Below, piece after piece: positions 9,801 through 16,694 of a DNA stretch of 64,000 nt. Position numbers and translations under genes: made by a program. The notes beneath the pieces were generated by a model. The model was not told where the DNA came from. It made no database searches and saw nothing but the letters and a program-made list of their open reading frames with translations. This stretch comes from Candidatus Geothrix odensensis. GTDB lineage: Bacteria; Acidobacteriota; Holophagae; Holophagales; Holophagaceae. The stretch's first letter is position 1, and every line of letters starts with the position of its first letter. Where the stretch lies: assembly GCA_016714685.1 (NCBI GenBank), contig JADKCH010000002.1, positions 248,001-312,000 on the forward strand, given 5' to 3'.

Positions 9801-9997
9801 AGCTCATGACCGCCGGAGCCGCCATCCTCGGCCTGATGCCGATGCTGTTCGGTTTCGGTGGCTCTGAACTGGAGCGTCCCCTGGCCATCGCCATGGTGGG
9901 CGGCCTCATCACCAGCACCCTGTTCACCTTGTTGGCCCTCCCGAGTTTCTATGCCTGGGTGGGGAAACCGAAGGAGACGGATCATGAGCACGCCTAA
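6845..9997 (+). CDS. Heavy-metal efflux RND permease (CusA/CzcA family, cluster A)
   Basis: About 1050 residues with the full HME-RND layout: TM1 near residue 40 (KGWVFALSIAWGLAGVFTFL), porter opening PDMSLPILSVLIQSPGRATPELELS, TM4 motif AVGLLVDAAVIMVENLAHRL with the conserved proton-relay Asp and Glu, and a second half mirroring the first. ATG 6845 is used because it aligns with the paralogue's start and is preceded by GGAGGG; the upstream in-frame codons read through the adaptor gene. The pump moves metal ions from periplasm or cytoplasm to the TolC duct. By eye it is highly similar over the full length to the 18996 pump. It uses more A/T-ending codons than that copy. Confidence 0.92.
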   Translation: MAIDPKLPNGPDIPIDPTMSHDPYAVYTPQHRTPIRRWFDWLLPRKGWVFALSIAWGLAGVFTFLNLKRDLFPDMSLPILSVLIQSPGRATPELELSVAQPTEQALGGMPGVKRVNTLVLPELVQVVVTFEGDTDPWRARQLVAERLSGVIGSYPSGTRPPLMSSASGRLHELMEIVLEGEKVDPMRLRDHTDQVLAPRLQAVPGVARVERLGGQERSLQITLIPEKVRSLGVSLDRVMAALEQSHQDLAAGVLEIQDKGWYMSVGNLAATPDEVRQLPVQAAKGIVTLGDIAEIREAPAFRRGLARHDGHEDVSLRIVKQPTAATLDVAEGVREAVAELKKGLPEGMRLDVIYDQGRLVTHALNGVTLALLVGGIFVAVVLIVLLGNLRGALLVLAVLPLATFGAAIPLHFAGLGINAMTLGGLAIAVGLLVDAAVIMVENLAHRLHEHQDHVEPRRVALTRAAAEVATPILIAVLVILAVFIPLLSMGGIAGKLYAPLAMAVASAMTISLVLTFTLVPALVERFLPPGSSLEEPRLVTAIKRFYKPGLDWAMHNGPLVRVLALGLTIPSIWLAMRLGTNFLPTLDERAFMLLSKVPAESSLEAVDQANIHLDSRLKAIPGVQSVYRRSGRAEVTEDPCPITDSEIMVILNPDADERAVGREVLEAAEVMPFPVEVNTPMQERIAEGIGGTPADIQVKLFNRNLEAVRGVLPELREHLSKLEGVRSVTSDTPDPMPRWRAVLDEEALRRLGVPRTLVAKTLQSALQGLESEIRFDGPQRIERIVRFPNDGRVSPATLKDTPLILEDGRALSLGQVVQFEETSTPTLVRRESAQRRIGLNIRTMGDLGGTAKRIERALEGVKLPEGTFVKLGGKIEEARETQRRLGIAIAVALTLVVGLLYLALKKWREVLVVIATLPDAFAGALFALWLAGETWNISSIVGMIGLFGVAVQNSLVLITQAKGLMEAGMPFEEALREASLGRVRPKLMTAGAAILGLMPMLFGFGGSELERPLAIAMVGGLITSTLFTLLALPSFYAWVGKPKETDHEHA

Positions 9998-12161
9998 GCG
10001 ATCCTTCAAGATCCACGGCATGGACTGCGCCGAGGAGATTGCTGTGCTCAAGCGCGAGGTGGGCCCGCTGGTAGGGGGTGAGGCAAACCTCGCCTTCGAC
10101 CTGCTGAACGGGAAGATGATCCTCTCGGAGGGGGCCTCGGCCTCCTCCGAGGCGGTCCTCCAGGCCGTCGGCGCCACCGGCATGCAGGCTGAGGAATGGA
10201 CTGAACAGCAGCCTGGGGATGGTCAGGGGCGCCCGCTCGCCCTGCGGGCCCGCACCGCCGCGACCATTCTCAGCGCCATCTTGATACTGTCGGCCCTGGT
10301 TGTTCACGCGGCGGCAGGAGGAGGCTGGCTGACCGCGCTTGGCTGGCGGGAGGTTGAAGGGGCCCATCACGTGCCAATGGCCTCTCGAATCCTCTATGCC
10401 ATCGCGACCCTGGTGGCCACCTGGTTCATCCTGCCCAAGGCGTGGTTGTCTGCCCGCCGCCTGAGGCCGGACATGAACTTGCTCATGACCGTGGCGGTGC
10501 TCGGCGCCATCGGCATCGGGGAGTGGCTGGAGGCCGCGTCGGTCGCTTTCCTGTTCGCGGTCTCCCTGGCCCTGGAAGCCTGGAGCTTGGGCCGCGCTCG
10601 CCGGGCCGTCCAGTCCCTGCTCAAGTTGACCTCCGAGACCGTCCACCTGCTCTCTGATTGCGGATGCGGTGAACTTAAGGACGTTCCACCCGATCAGGTC
10701 AAGGTCGGCTCACGGTTCCAGATCCGCCCCGGAGAGCGGATCCCGCTTGATGGTCATGTGGTCGAAGGGGAAGGCGAGGTCAACGAAGCGTCCATCACGG
10801 GCGAGAGCCTGCCCAGCCCCAAAGCACCAGGCTCATCGCTTTTCGCGGGCAGCATCAACGGCAACACCACGCTGGTAGGGGAGTCCACCCATCCTGCCTC
10901 TGACTCCGTGCTGGCTCGCATCATCCGAATGGTTGGTGAAGCACAGCACCGCCGTGCCCCTATGGAGCAGTGGGTAGACGGCTTCGCCCGGGTCTACACC
11001 CCGGTGGTCATGGGGTTGGCGATCCTGGTGTTGGTCCTCCCACCGCTGTTGAACCTCGGCACTTGGTCAGCATGGCTTTACCGGGCCCTGGTGCTGTTGG
11101 TGATCGCTTGCCCTTGTGCCCTGGTGATCTCCACCCCCGTGAGCATCGTGTCCGGGCTGGCATCGGCGGCTCGCCATGGGGTGCTCATCAAGGGCGGCGC
11201 TTTCCTGGAAGCGCCCGCCCACCTCAAGGCCATTGCCTTCGACAAGACCGGCACCCTCACCCGGGGCGTCCTTCAGGTGGAGCGCGTGGTTCCCCTTCAT
11301 GGAGGCTCGGAACCAGCGGTGCTCCAGATGGCAGTGAGCCTGGAGGCCCAGACGGACCACCCTGTTGCCCGAGCCATCCTCGCCCACGCGAAGGATCAAG
11401 GGCTCCAACCCCTCCCTGTGACCGAGTTCGAGATCGTGCCCGGAAAAGGGGCGCGGGGCCGTGAGGGGGCGCAACGTATCTGGGCCGGTTCACCTCGTTG
11501 GGCAGAGGAACTGGGCCACGGTAGTCCCGCCCTCCAGGATGCCCTCCGGCAAGTGTCCGAGACCGGGGCCACAGTCATCCTGGTGGGTAACGAGGCTGGA
11601 ACACAGGGCCTGATAGCCCTGGCCGACGGCGTCCGCGCCGAGAGCGCCGAGGTCCTCCGTCGCTTGAAAGAGGCCGGAGTCCAGCATCTAGTCATGCTCA
11701 CCGGAGATCACCGGGCTGCTGCTGACCGAGTGGCCCGCGAGGTGGGTCTCTCGGAAGTGATGTCAGAACTCTTGCCCGAGCAGAAGGTCCAAGTGGTCGA
11801 AGGGCTGGTCGAGACCTACGGCAGCGTCGCCATGATCGGGGACGGAGTCAACGACGCGCCCGCCATGGCCCGCGCCACCATCGGCATCGCCATGGGGGCC
11901 GCCGGAAGCGATACCGCCATCGAGACCGCCGACATCGCACTCATGTCCGATGACCTCACCCGGCTTCCCTGGCTCATCGCCCACGCCCGGCGGACCTTGC
12001 GGATCATCCACCAGAACATCACCTTCGCCCTTGGGGTGAAGGCCGTGTTCGTCGTCCTCACCCTGGTGGGTCACGCATCCCTCTGGTCTGCCATCGCCGC
12101 CGACATGGGGGCCTCTTTGCTGGTGGTGTTCAACGCCCTGAGGCTGACACGGGAGGGGTGA
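9984..12161 (+). CDS. P1B-type heavy-metal ATPase (ZntA/CadA-like)
   Basis: 725 residues. The N-terminal HMA-like domain carries GMDCAEE at residue 15, so the second cysteine of the usual GMTCxxC site is missing. The A-domain has TGES (272-275), TM6 has the CPC ion site (376-378), and the P-domain has DKTGT (420-424) and GDGVNDAP; a QTDHP motif supplies the P1B histidine. A CGCG (Cys226, Cys228) inserted just before the A-domain could be an extra cytosolic metal site. CPC plus general sequence points to Zn/Cd/Pb export from the cytoplasm. Its ATG lies inside the end of the RND gene, so it is the last gene of cluster A. Cluster B has no counterpart. Confidence 0.92.
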   Translation: MSTPKRSFKIHGMDCAEEIAVLKREVGPLVGGEANLAFDLLNGKMILSEGASASSEAVLQAVGATGMQAEEWTEQQPGDGQGRPLALRARTAATILSAILILSALVVHAAAGGGWLTALGWREVEGAHHVPMASRILYAIATLVATWFILPKAWLSARRLRPDMNLLMTVAVLGAIGIGEWLEAASVAFLFAVSLALEAWSLGRARRAVQSLLKLTSETVHLLSDCGCGELKDVPPDQVKVGSRFQIRPGERIPLDGHVVEGEGEVNEASITGESLPSPKAPGSSLFAGSINGNTTLVGESTHPASDSVLARIIRMVGEAQHRRAPMEQWVDGFARVYTPVVMGLAILVLVLPPLLNLGTWSAWLYRALVLLVIACPCALVISTPVSIVSGLASAARHGVLIKGGAFLEAPAHLKAIAFDKTGTLTRGVLQVERVVPLHGGSEPAVLQMAVSLEAQTDHPVARAILAHAKDQGLQPLPVTEFEIVPGKGARGREGAQRIWAGSPRWAEELGHGSPALQDALRQVSETGATVILVGNEAGTQGLIALADGVRAESAEVLRRLKEAGVQHLVMLTGDHRAAADRVAREVGLSEVMSELLPEQKVQVVEGLVETYGSVAMIGDGVNDAPAMARATIGIAMGAAGSDTAIETADIALMSDDLTRLPWLIAHARRTLRIIHQNITFALGVKAVFVVLTLVGHASLWSAIAADMGASLLVVFNALRLTREG

Positions 12162-12287
12162 CGAAGTCACTCCGCCACACAACCAGAAGGCTGATGCCGA
12201 AAACCTTGTGGTGTATGTGTGGGGTGACCCCAGGGACACCTCCGCGAACCCGCACCACGACTAGCTCCACTAGCTTCAATACCTTTC
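12162..12287. other. Non-coding junction between ATPase gene and tRNA-His remnant
   Basis: 126 bases with no convincing gene. They hold a direct repeat (ACTAGCT twice, 12260-12276 region) and a short AT-richer stretch just before the tRNA fragment. This is where the element end of an integrated island would lie if the tRNA-His half is an attachment-site remnant. No integrase gene is seen here. Confidence 0.35.
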
Positions 12288-12332
12288 TTGTGATTCCAGG
12301 TGTCGCCGGTTCGAGTCCGGTCAGCCGCCCCA
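12288..12332 (+). pseudogene. tRNA-His 3' half (anticodon loop to CCA), 5' half missing
   Basis: The segment reads as a tRNA-His from the anticodon loop on: loop TTGTGAT (anticodon GTG), 3' anticodon stem TCCAG, variable region, T-arm GCCGG-TTCGAGT-CCGGT, acceptor 3' strand, discriminator C (typical of tRNA-His) and encoded CCA. The bases before 12288 (ACCTTTC) cannot form the 5' anticodon stem, and no D-arm or 5' acceptor strand is present. Integrases of the anticodon-loop class leave exactly this kind of half gene at one end of an island. It could also be an old deletion scar. Confidence 0.75.
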
Positions 12333-12371
12333 GATTGAAAAGCCCCCGCCCGCGGGGGTTTTTCAATCTGG
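12330..12371 (+). terminator. Hairpin terminator of the tRNA-His locus
   Basis: A 20-bp nearly perfect stem (CCAGATTGAAAAGCCCCCGC against its complement, one G-T pair) with a CC loop. It includes a run of five T on the 3' side and begins with the tRNA's own CCA. The tRNA-Pro terminator (47743-47784) is built the same way. Confidence 0.7.
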
Positions 12372-12376
12372 AACGA

Positions 12377-12690
12377 GCCGGGAGTCGAACCGGCGACAGT
12401 GAGCTTGTGGAGACAGCGCGGGGGAGGCTCCGCCTCCCTGAGCCATGGGCGAAGGGGAGCACCGTGCGGGGCACGGTGCATCAGGCGGAGTGTCGGAGCA
12501 AGATCGGCAGACCGCAAAGCGGGCTGCGGCCGGTTCCACTCCCGGTGGCGTGGGTCGAAGTCCCCAGCAGGCCCATACCCGGCGACAGTGGGCTCGCGGA
12601 GACAGCCGGGGGGCTGTCGGAGCCGGACGCGGGCCGGTTCGAGTCCCGGTGGCATGGGTCGAAGTCCCCAGCAGGCCCGCACCGGCCCCT
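12377..12690 (+). repeat. tRNA-associated repeat element, His locus
   Basis: Begins with an inverted copy of the tRNA-His T-arm: 12385-12398 is the exact complement of tRNA bases 12301-12314. Then come GTGAGCTTGTGGAG, an ACAGCGC arm, a GC-rich hairpin block, GTCGGAGCAAG and sense T-arm-like blocks. Two units beginning CCCGGTGGC(G/A)TGGGTCGAAGTCC lie 104 bases apart (12541, 12645). The order matches the elements at the tRNA-Arg and tRNA-Pro loci. No gene is supported in 12372-12729. Confidence 0.65.
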
Positions 12691-12729
12691 CCATGCATCA
12701 CCAGCCGCTCAGGCCCCCTGCTGTCGACC

Positions 12730-13560
12730 TCAGCCCGCCGCCCTCTGCCCCTGCAGCCACGCCCGCGGCGACTGCCCCGTGACCTCCCGGAAGGCCCGGG
12801 ACAGGGCGGTGGAGCTGCCGTAGCCCACATCGAAGGCCACGACCTTCAGCGGGATTCCCCTGGCCAGTCGCTCCTGGGCGGTAGCGATGCGGAACAGAGC
12901 TAAGTGATCTCCGGGTGTCAGCCCCACGGTCTGCTTGAACTGGAGCGCGAACCCGCTGCGGGAGAGGCCAGCCTTGGCCGCCATGTCGTCGAGGGTCCAG
13001 GGGCGGGCCGGATCGGCATGCACAGCCACGAGGGCGTTCCGGAGCTGCGGGTGCACCAACCCAGCCAGCAGCCCGGTCTGGGTCATGCCCGCCCCGACCG
13101 CGTCGCGCACGAAGTGGACCAGGACGACTTCACACAGCCGGTCCACCACCGCCTGCCTGCCTTCCGCCGACGCGAAGGCCTCCTGGAAGATCAGCTCCGC
13201 CAGCGGCCCCACCTGATCCACCCCCAAGTGCATGACCTCGGGCAGGGCCAGGGCCAGGGGGCAGCCCACGCCGATGCCGAAGGTGATGGTGGCGCAGACC
13301 AGGTCGAGGCCCTCGGGTCCCTCCGGCACGAGGTGATGGGGCAGGTTTCGCGGGTAGAACAGCAGGCCCGGCCCGTTGATCTTCAGTGCCTTCCGACCAC
13401 CCAGATAGCGGATCTCACCCCGGCCCGACCTGACGAGGTGGAGATGCCCATGATCCTTGGGCTGATCGAAGCTGGCCACCGCGCACAGATTCCCCGTGAA
13501 GAACGTCTGGGCGTGCAGACGGAAGCGTTCAAAGAGGGGCTGGAGGGCGTCGGAGGTCAT
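12730..13560 (-). CDS. AraC-family transcriptional regulator with cupin sensor domain
   Basis: 276 residues: an N-terminal cupin-like domain (about 1-140, with HGHLHLVRSGRGEIRYL and FYPRNLPHHLVPEG) of the AraC_binding/cupin_6 kind, and a C-terminal pair of helix-turn-helix motifs (about 180-276: WTLDDMAAKAGLSRSGFALQFKQTVG and PLKVVAFDVGYGSSTALSRAFRE). It is divergent from the AhpD-like and flavin-protein genes starting at 13665 and 14268 and is the obvious candidate regulator for them. The ligand is unknown; cupin-type AraC proteins adjoining AhpD-like genes often respond to redox or electrophile stress, which is inference here. Confidence 0.88.
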   Translation of the reverse strand: MTSDALQPLFERFRLHAQTFFTGNLCAVASFDQPKDHGHLHLVRSGRGEIRYLGGRKALKINGPGLLFYPRNLPHHLVPEGPEGLDLVCATITFGIGVGCPLALALPEVMHLGVDQVGPLAELIFQEAFASAEGRQAVVDRLCEVVLVHFVRDAVGAGMTQTGLLAGLVHPQLRNALVAVHADPARPWTLDDMAAKAGLSRSGFALQFKQTVGLTPGDHLALFRIATAQERLARGIPLKVVAFDVGYGSSTALSRAFREVTGQSPRAWLQGQRAAG

Positions 13561-13664
13561 CGGGGACTCCAGGTCTGCTTTCTCGGACCCTCAGTCACCT
13601 TCGGGTGAGACCAGGGTGCCACTTTTGGGATGTGCACCGTGCACCCCATGGCCAAGGAGCCTCC

Positions 13665-14210
13665 ATGACCACCATCTCCCCGCTCGATCCCACCCAGGCC
13701 ACCCCCGAGGTTGCCGCCATCCTCCAGGCCGTGAAGGCCAAACTGGGCCGGGTCCCCAACCTGTTCCTCACCCTCGCCAAGGCCCCGGCGGCGCTGAAGA
13801 CCTACCTCGGTGCCTCCGAAGCCCTCGGCGCGGGCCTCCTGGACGCCCAGCAGCGCGAGGTCATCGCCCTGGCCGTGGCCGAGGCCAACGGCTGTGACTA
13901 CTGTCTGGCCGCTCACAGCGCCATCGGCAAGATGGTGGGCTTGGACGCCGACACCTTGTTGCAGTCCCGCTCGGGGGTGCCCGCGAGCCGTCGTCACGCC
14001 GCCCTCGCTGCATTCGCCAGGGCCGTGGTGCGGGAGCGCGGTCAGGTCTCGCCCCTGGACCTGCAGGCAGCCCGCGAGGCGGGACTCGACGATCAGGACT
14101 TACTGGAGGTGGTGGCCAACGTGGCGGTCAACATCCTCACCAACTACACCAACCTCGTGGCGGGCACCGTGGTGGACTTCCCCAAGGTCGAGCGCCTCGC
14201 GCACGTGTGA
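13665..14210 (+). CDS. AhpD/carboxymuconolactone decarboxylase-like protein
   Basis: 181 residues with the AhpD-type redox motif Glu73-x3-Cys77-x2-Cys80-x3-His84 (EANGCDYCLAAH) in an all-helical domain, so a thiol peroxidase-related or thiol-disulfide role is likely. ATG 13665 is preceded by AAGGAG; the in-frame ATG at 13605 has no such signal. Divergent from the AraC regulator and 57 bases ahead of a flavin split-barrel gene. The family is often annotated 'peroxidase-related enzyme'. The natural substrate cannot be inferred. Confidence 0.88.
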   Translation: MTTISPLDPTQATPEVAAILQAVKAKLGRVPNLFLTLAKAPAALKTYLGASEALGAGLLDAQQREVIALAVAEANGCDYCLAAHSAIGKMVGLDADTLLQSRSGVPASRRHAALAAFARAVVRERGQVSPLDLQAAREAGLDDQDLLEVVANVAVNILTNYTNLVAGTVVDFPKVERLAHV

Positions 14211-14267
14211 CGCATGATGGCCGGGTCGCCCTCTCCTGGGCGGCCCGGCCAATCCCAGGAGACAACC

Positions 14268-14873
14268 ATGCCTTCCCGCTTCTTGGAACTCATGCTGACC
14301 CCGGAAGTCCAGGCCGCTCAGACCCGCTACTACAGCCGGAGCCAAGCCCGCCCAGGCACCACCTCGCCAGACACCCTCGGGGAGGATGAAAGGGCCTTCA
14401 TCGCGGAGATGGACAGCTTCTACATGGGCTCCGTGAGCCAGGATGGCTGGCCCTACGTGCAGCACCGGGGCGGGGCCAAGGGCTTCCTGAAGGTCCTGGG
14501 GCCCTCGGTCCTGGGCTTCGCGGATCTCAAAGGAAACCGGCAGCTCCTGACCACGGGGAACCTGACTCATGACGGCCGCGTCTGCCTGTTCCTCATGAGC
14601 TACCCCCTCCAGGCCCGCCTGAAGATCCTCGGCCGGGCCGAAATCCTGGGCGCCAAGGAGCACCCCGAACTGGCCGGGGCCCTCATTCCTCAGGGCATGG
14701 AGAGGACCACCGAGCGTCTCTTCCGCATCCAGGTGGAGGCCTTCGACTGGAACTGTCCCCAGTACATCACTCGCCGCTTCACCGAAGCCCAGGTCAGCGA
14801 AGCCATCCGTCCCCTCCAGCAGCGCATCGAGGACCTGGAGGCCCAACTGGCAGGGCGGGGTCGACGGTCCTGA
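14268..14873 (+). CDS. Pyridoxamine 5'-phosphate oxidase-like flavin split-barrel protein
   Basis: 201 residues. The segment DSFYMGSVSQDGWPYVQHRGGAKGFLKVLGPSVLGFADLKGN, followed by a barrel and ...MSYPLQARLKILGRAEI, is typical of FMN-binding split-barrel proteins of the pyridoxamine-phosphate-oxidase-like group. A C-terminal coiled coil (PLQQRIEDLEAQLAG) ends the chain. ATG 14268 follows AGGAGA. It is likely in one operon with the AhpD-like gene and under the neighbouring AraC regulator, consistent with a flavin-dependent detoxification pair. The reaction is unknown. Confidence 0.82.
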   Translation: MPSRFLELMLTPEVQAAQTRYYSRSQARPGTTSPDTLGEDERAFIAEMDSFYMGSVSQDGWPYVQHRGGAKGFLKVLGPSVLGFADLKGNRQLLTTGNLTHDGRVCLFLMSYPLQARLKILGRAEILGAKEHPELAGALIPQGMERTTERLFRIQVEAFDWNCPQYITRRFTEAQVSEAIRPLQQRIEDLEAQLAGRGRRS

Positions 14874-14922
14874 CCACCCCCGAGCCATCCGAGGGGACGG
14901 GGCCTGGAAGGACCTGTCCTGC

Positions 14923-15849
14923 CTACTGGATCTCCACCGTGAGGTGCGCGATCTCCTCGTGGATCGCGAGGCACTGCCGCACAGACTGGACCGTCAGGCC
15001 GGGGTTGGGGCTGGCCAGGGCGAGGACGCAGGCGTAGCTCCCCTTCCCGACGCGCCAGACGTGCAGGTCCGTGATCCGGGTCTCGCTACCCCACTCGGGC
15101 TGGGTGGCGATGGCCTCGCGGATCTCCGCGACGACCGGGTGGTCCATCTCCGCATCCAGGAGGACGCGAGAGGAGTCCCGCAGCAGGCCCTTGGCCCAGA
15201 CTGCCACCAGGATGGCCCCGGCGGAGCCCATGACGGGATCCAGCCACGCCCACCCGAACGCCAGGCCACCCGCCAGGGCGGCGATGGCGAGGACGGAGGT
15301 GGCCGCATCGGCGAGGACATGGACATAGGCGGACCGGAGGTTGAGGTCCTGGTGGTGTCCCCCAGCCTGGCCGTGGGAATGATCGTGCCCGTGGTCGTGG
15401 GCCCGCCCAAGGATGAGGGCGCAGACCAGATTCACCGCCAGCCCGAGGACGGCCACGACGATGGCCTCGCGGTAGTGGATGGGCTTGGGATCAAGGATCC
15501 GCTCCACGGACCCGACCACCATCCAGGCCGCCACCCCCAGCAGGAACAGGGCACTGGCGAAGCCGCCGAGGATCTCGATCTTCCAGGTGCCGAAGGCGAA
15601 GCGGTGGTCGCGGGCGTGGCGTCTCGCCAGGGCATAGGCGAAGGCGCTCAGGCCGATGGCCACCGCGTGGGAGCCCATGTGCCAGCCGTCCGCCAGCAGG
15701 GCCATGGAGTTGAACCACCACCCGGCGACGATCTCCACCCCCATCATCAGGATCGTGATGACCATGACGAGGCGGGTGCCGCGCTCCCCGGCCTGGTTGC
15801 CGGAGTCGAAGACGTGGACGTGGTGGGCGGCGGGTTCGGAGGGCTTCAT
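14923..15849 (-). CDS. dmeF: CDF-family cation exporter, DmeF-like
   Basis: 308 residues with six predicted TM helices and a C-terminal cytoplasmic domain. The TM2 site reads LADGWHMGSHAVAIG, i.e. HxxxH instead of the ZitB/CzcD HxxxD, as in DmeF-type Co/Ni/Fe exporters. A His-rich loop HDHGHDHSHG lies between TM4 and TM5, and TM5 supplies HVLADAATS. Acts in the inner membrane, moving divalent metal from cytoplasm to periplasm by proton exchange. It is divergent from the ArsR-led RND cluster B across 126 bases that hold the candidate ArsR operator, so both sides may be induced together. Metal assignment is by family only. Confidence 0.85.
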   Translation of the reverse strand: MKPSEPAAHHVHVFDSGNQAGERGTRLVMVITILMMGVEIVAGWWFNSMALLADGWHMGSHAVAIGLSAFAYALARRHARDHRFAFGTWKIEILGGFASALFLLGVAAWMVVGSVERILDPKPIHYREAIVVAVLGLAVNLVCALILGRAHDHGHDHSHGQAGGHHQDLNLRSAYVHVLADAATSVLAIAALAGGLAFGWAWLDPVMGSAGAILVAVWAKGLLRDSSRVLLDAEMDHPVVAEIREAIATQPEWGSETRITDLHVWRVGKGSYACVLALASPNPGLTVQSVRQCLAIHEEIAHLTVEIQ

Positions 15850-15947
15850 TCGGGCGGCTGTCCAGGCTGGCGATCAGGCTTCGATCACGATGGTCGATGG
15901 GCTTCCAGGTCGGGTGCACGGGGGCGGGAAGGCCCCGGCCACGATCA

Positions 15948-15965
15948 TTACACCGTTTCGTGTAA
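15948..15965. promoter_or_regulatory. Candidate ArsR operator, cluster B
   Basis: Perfect inverted repeat TTACAC-N6-GTGTAA, 10 bases before the ArsR ATG at 15976 and between the divergent dmeF and arsR genes. Same geometry as the cluster A site at 3794. Likely the autorepression site and possibly a shared switch for dmeF. Confidence 0.6.
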
Positions 15966-15975
15966 GATGGCCCCC

Positions 15976-16356
15976 ATGGCCAAGTCGCCGGTCGAGTTCC
16001 CCGCCTGCCCGCCCAAGGCGCCCCTCACGGAGCGCCCGCTCCTGGGCGTGGGCCTGGCCGCTGAGCTGGCGCAGGTCTTCGAGGTGCTGGCCTCGGACAC
16101 GCGGCTGCGGCTGCTCCATGCCCTGGTCCTCCTGGGCGACCCCTGCATGAGCGAGCTGGCGGAGGCCGTGGGCATGAAGCCCCAGGCCGTCTCCAACCAG
16201 CTCCGGCGGCTGGTGGACCTGGGCATCCTCAGCACGCGCCGGCACGGGGCCCATGTCCACTACCGCATCGTGGACCCCTGCGTGACGAAGCTGATGTACC
16301 ACGGCCTCTGCGTGAACGAAGAGGCCCAGCATCAGGCCCGGGTGAACGCGTCATGA
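15976..16356 (+). CDS. ArsR/SmtB-family metal-responsive repressor (cluster B)
   Basis: 126 residues, nearly identical in the DNA-binding core to the 3822 protein (MKPQAVSNQLRRLVDLGIL; YRIVDPCV). Cys11, Cys57, Cys102 and Cys112 are all conserved. The upstream in-frame ATG at 15967 would overlap the operator less well and has no partner in the paralogue, so ATG 15976 is preferred. The stop overlaps the next gene's ATG (ATGA). It probably controls cluster B and possibly the divergent dmeF. Because both repressors and both operators are so alike, cross-regulation between clusters A and B is likely. Confidence 0.9.
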   Translation: MAKSPVEFPACPPKAPLTERPLLGVGLAAELAQVFEVLASDTRLRLLHALVLLGDPCMSELAEAVGMKPQAVSNQLRRLVDLGILSTRRHGAHVHYRIVDPCVTKLMYHGLCVNEEAQHQARVNAS

Positions 16357-16622
16357 GGCGCTGGGTCGCCATCCTGCTCCTCTGCCTGGCCTCGGTCTAC
16401 CTGGGCGCCACCAGCCTCGACCAGTGCGCGGAGGGCCTCGACGACGACTGCGCCCCCATCTGCCATGTCTTCTGCGCCGATGGCTGCGGCACGGTGCCCG
16501 TGCCGGAAGCGCCGGCGCCCCACACGCCCGCGCCCCTGCCCAGCCCCCGCTTCGAAGCCGAGCGGATCGTGGATCTCGTCAGTCTGGACATCGAGCCGGA
16601 GAAGGACCCTCCCCGGGCCTGA
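16353..16622 (+). CDS. Small Cys-rich secreted protein of the metal cluster (B)
   Basis: 89 residues, same length and layout as the 4199 protein: hydrophobic N-terminus RRWVAILLLCLASVYLG, then Cys25, Cys33, Cys37, Cys41, Cys45 with His38, and a Pro/Ala/Glu-rich tail. An extra Cys lies in the signal region (LLLCLAS). Conservation of the cysteine ladder while the tail has drifted argues that the ladder is the functional part. Function unknown; periplasmic metal binding is a reasonable guess. Overlaps arsR by ATGA. Confidence 0.75.
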   Translation: MRRWVAILLLCLASVYLGATSLDQCAEGLDDDCAPICHVFCADGCGTVPVPEAPAPHTPAPLPSPRFEAERIVDLVSLDIEPEKDPPRA

Positions 16623-16642
16623 GGGTCACAGCGATTGATCCC

Positions 16643-16665
16643 GCGGCTGGGCCTCGCCCTGCCGC
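16643..16665 (+). other. Intra-operon hairpin (cluster B)
   Basis: GCGGCTGGGC-CTC-GCCCTGCCGC, a 10-bp stem with one mismatch, 20 bases after the Cys-rich gene's stop. It is the counterpart of the hairpin at 4489, with loop and one stem base changed. Confidence 0.45.
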
Positions 16666-16694
16666 GCTGTCCAACCTTCTCCACCGAGGTCCCG

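Noticed and set aside
1..12287. Integrase or transposase inside the presumed island
   Set aside because: None of the frames in this stretch resembles a recombinase; all long real frames are metal-efflux genes.
12400..12690. CRISPR-like array because of repeated blocks
   Set aside because: Only two units, not palindromic repeats with equal spacers, and no cas genes. The blocks are T-arm-like and part of the tRNA-associated element.
14944..15975. Long N-terminal extension of the ArsR frame on the + strand
   Set aside because: It runs antisense through dmeF. The paralogue and the operator position fix the start at 15976.
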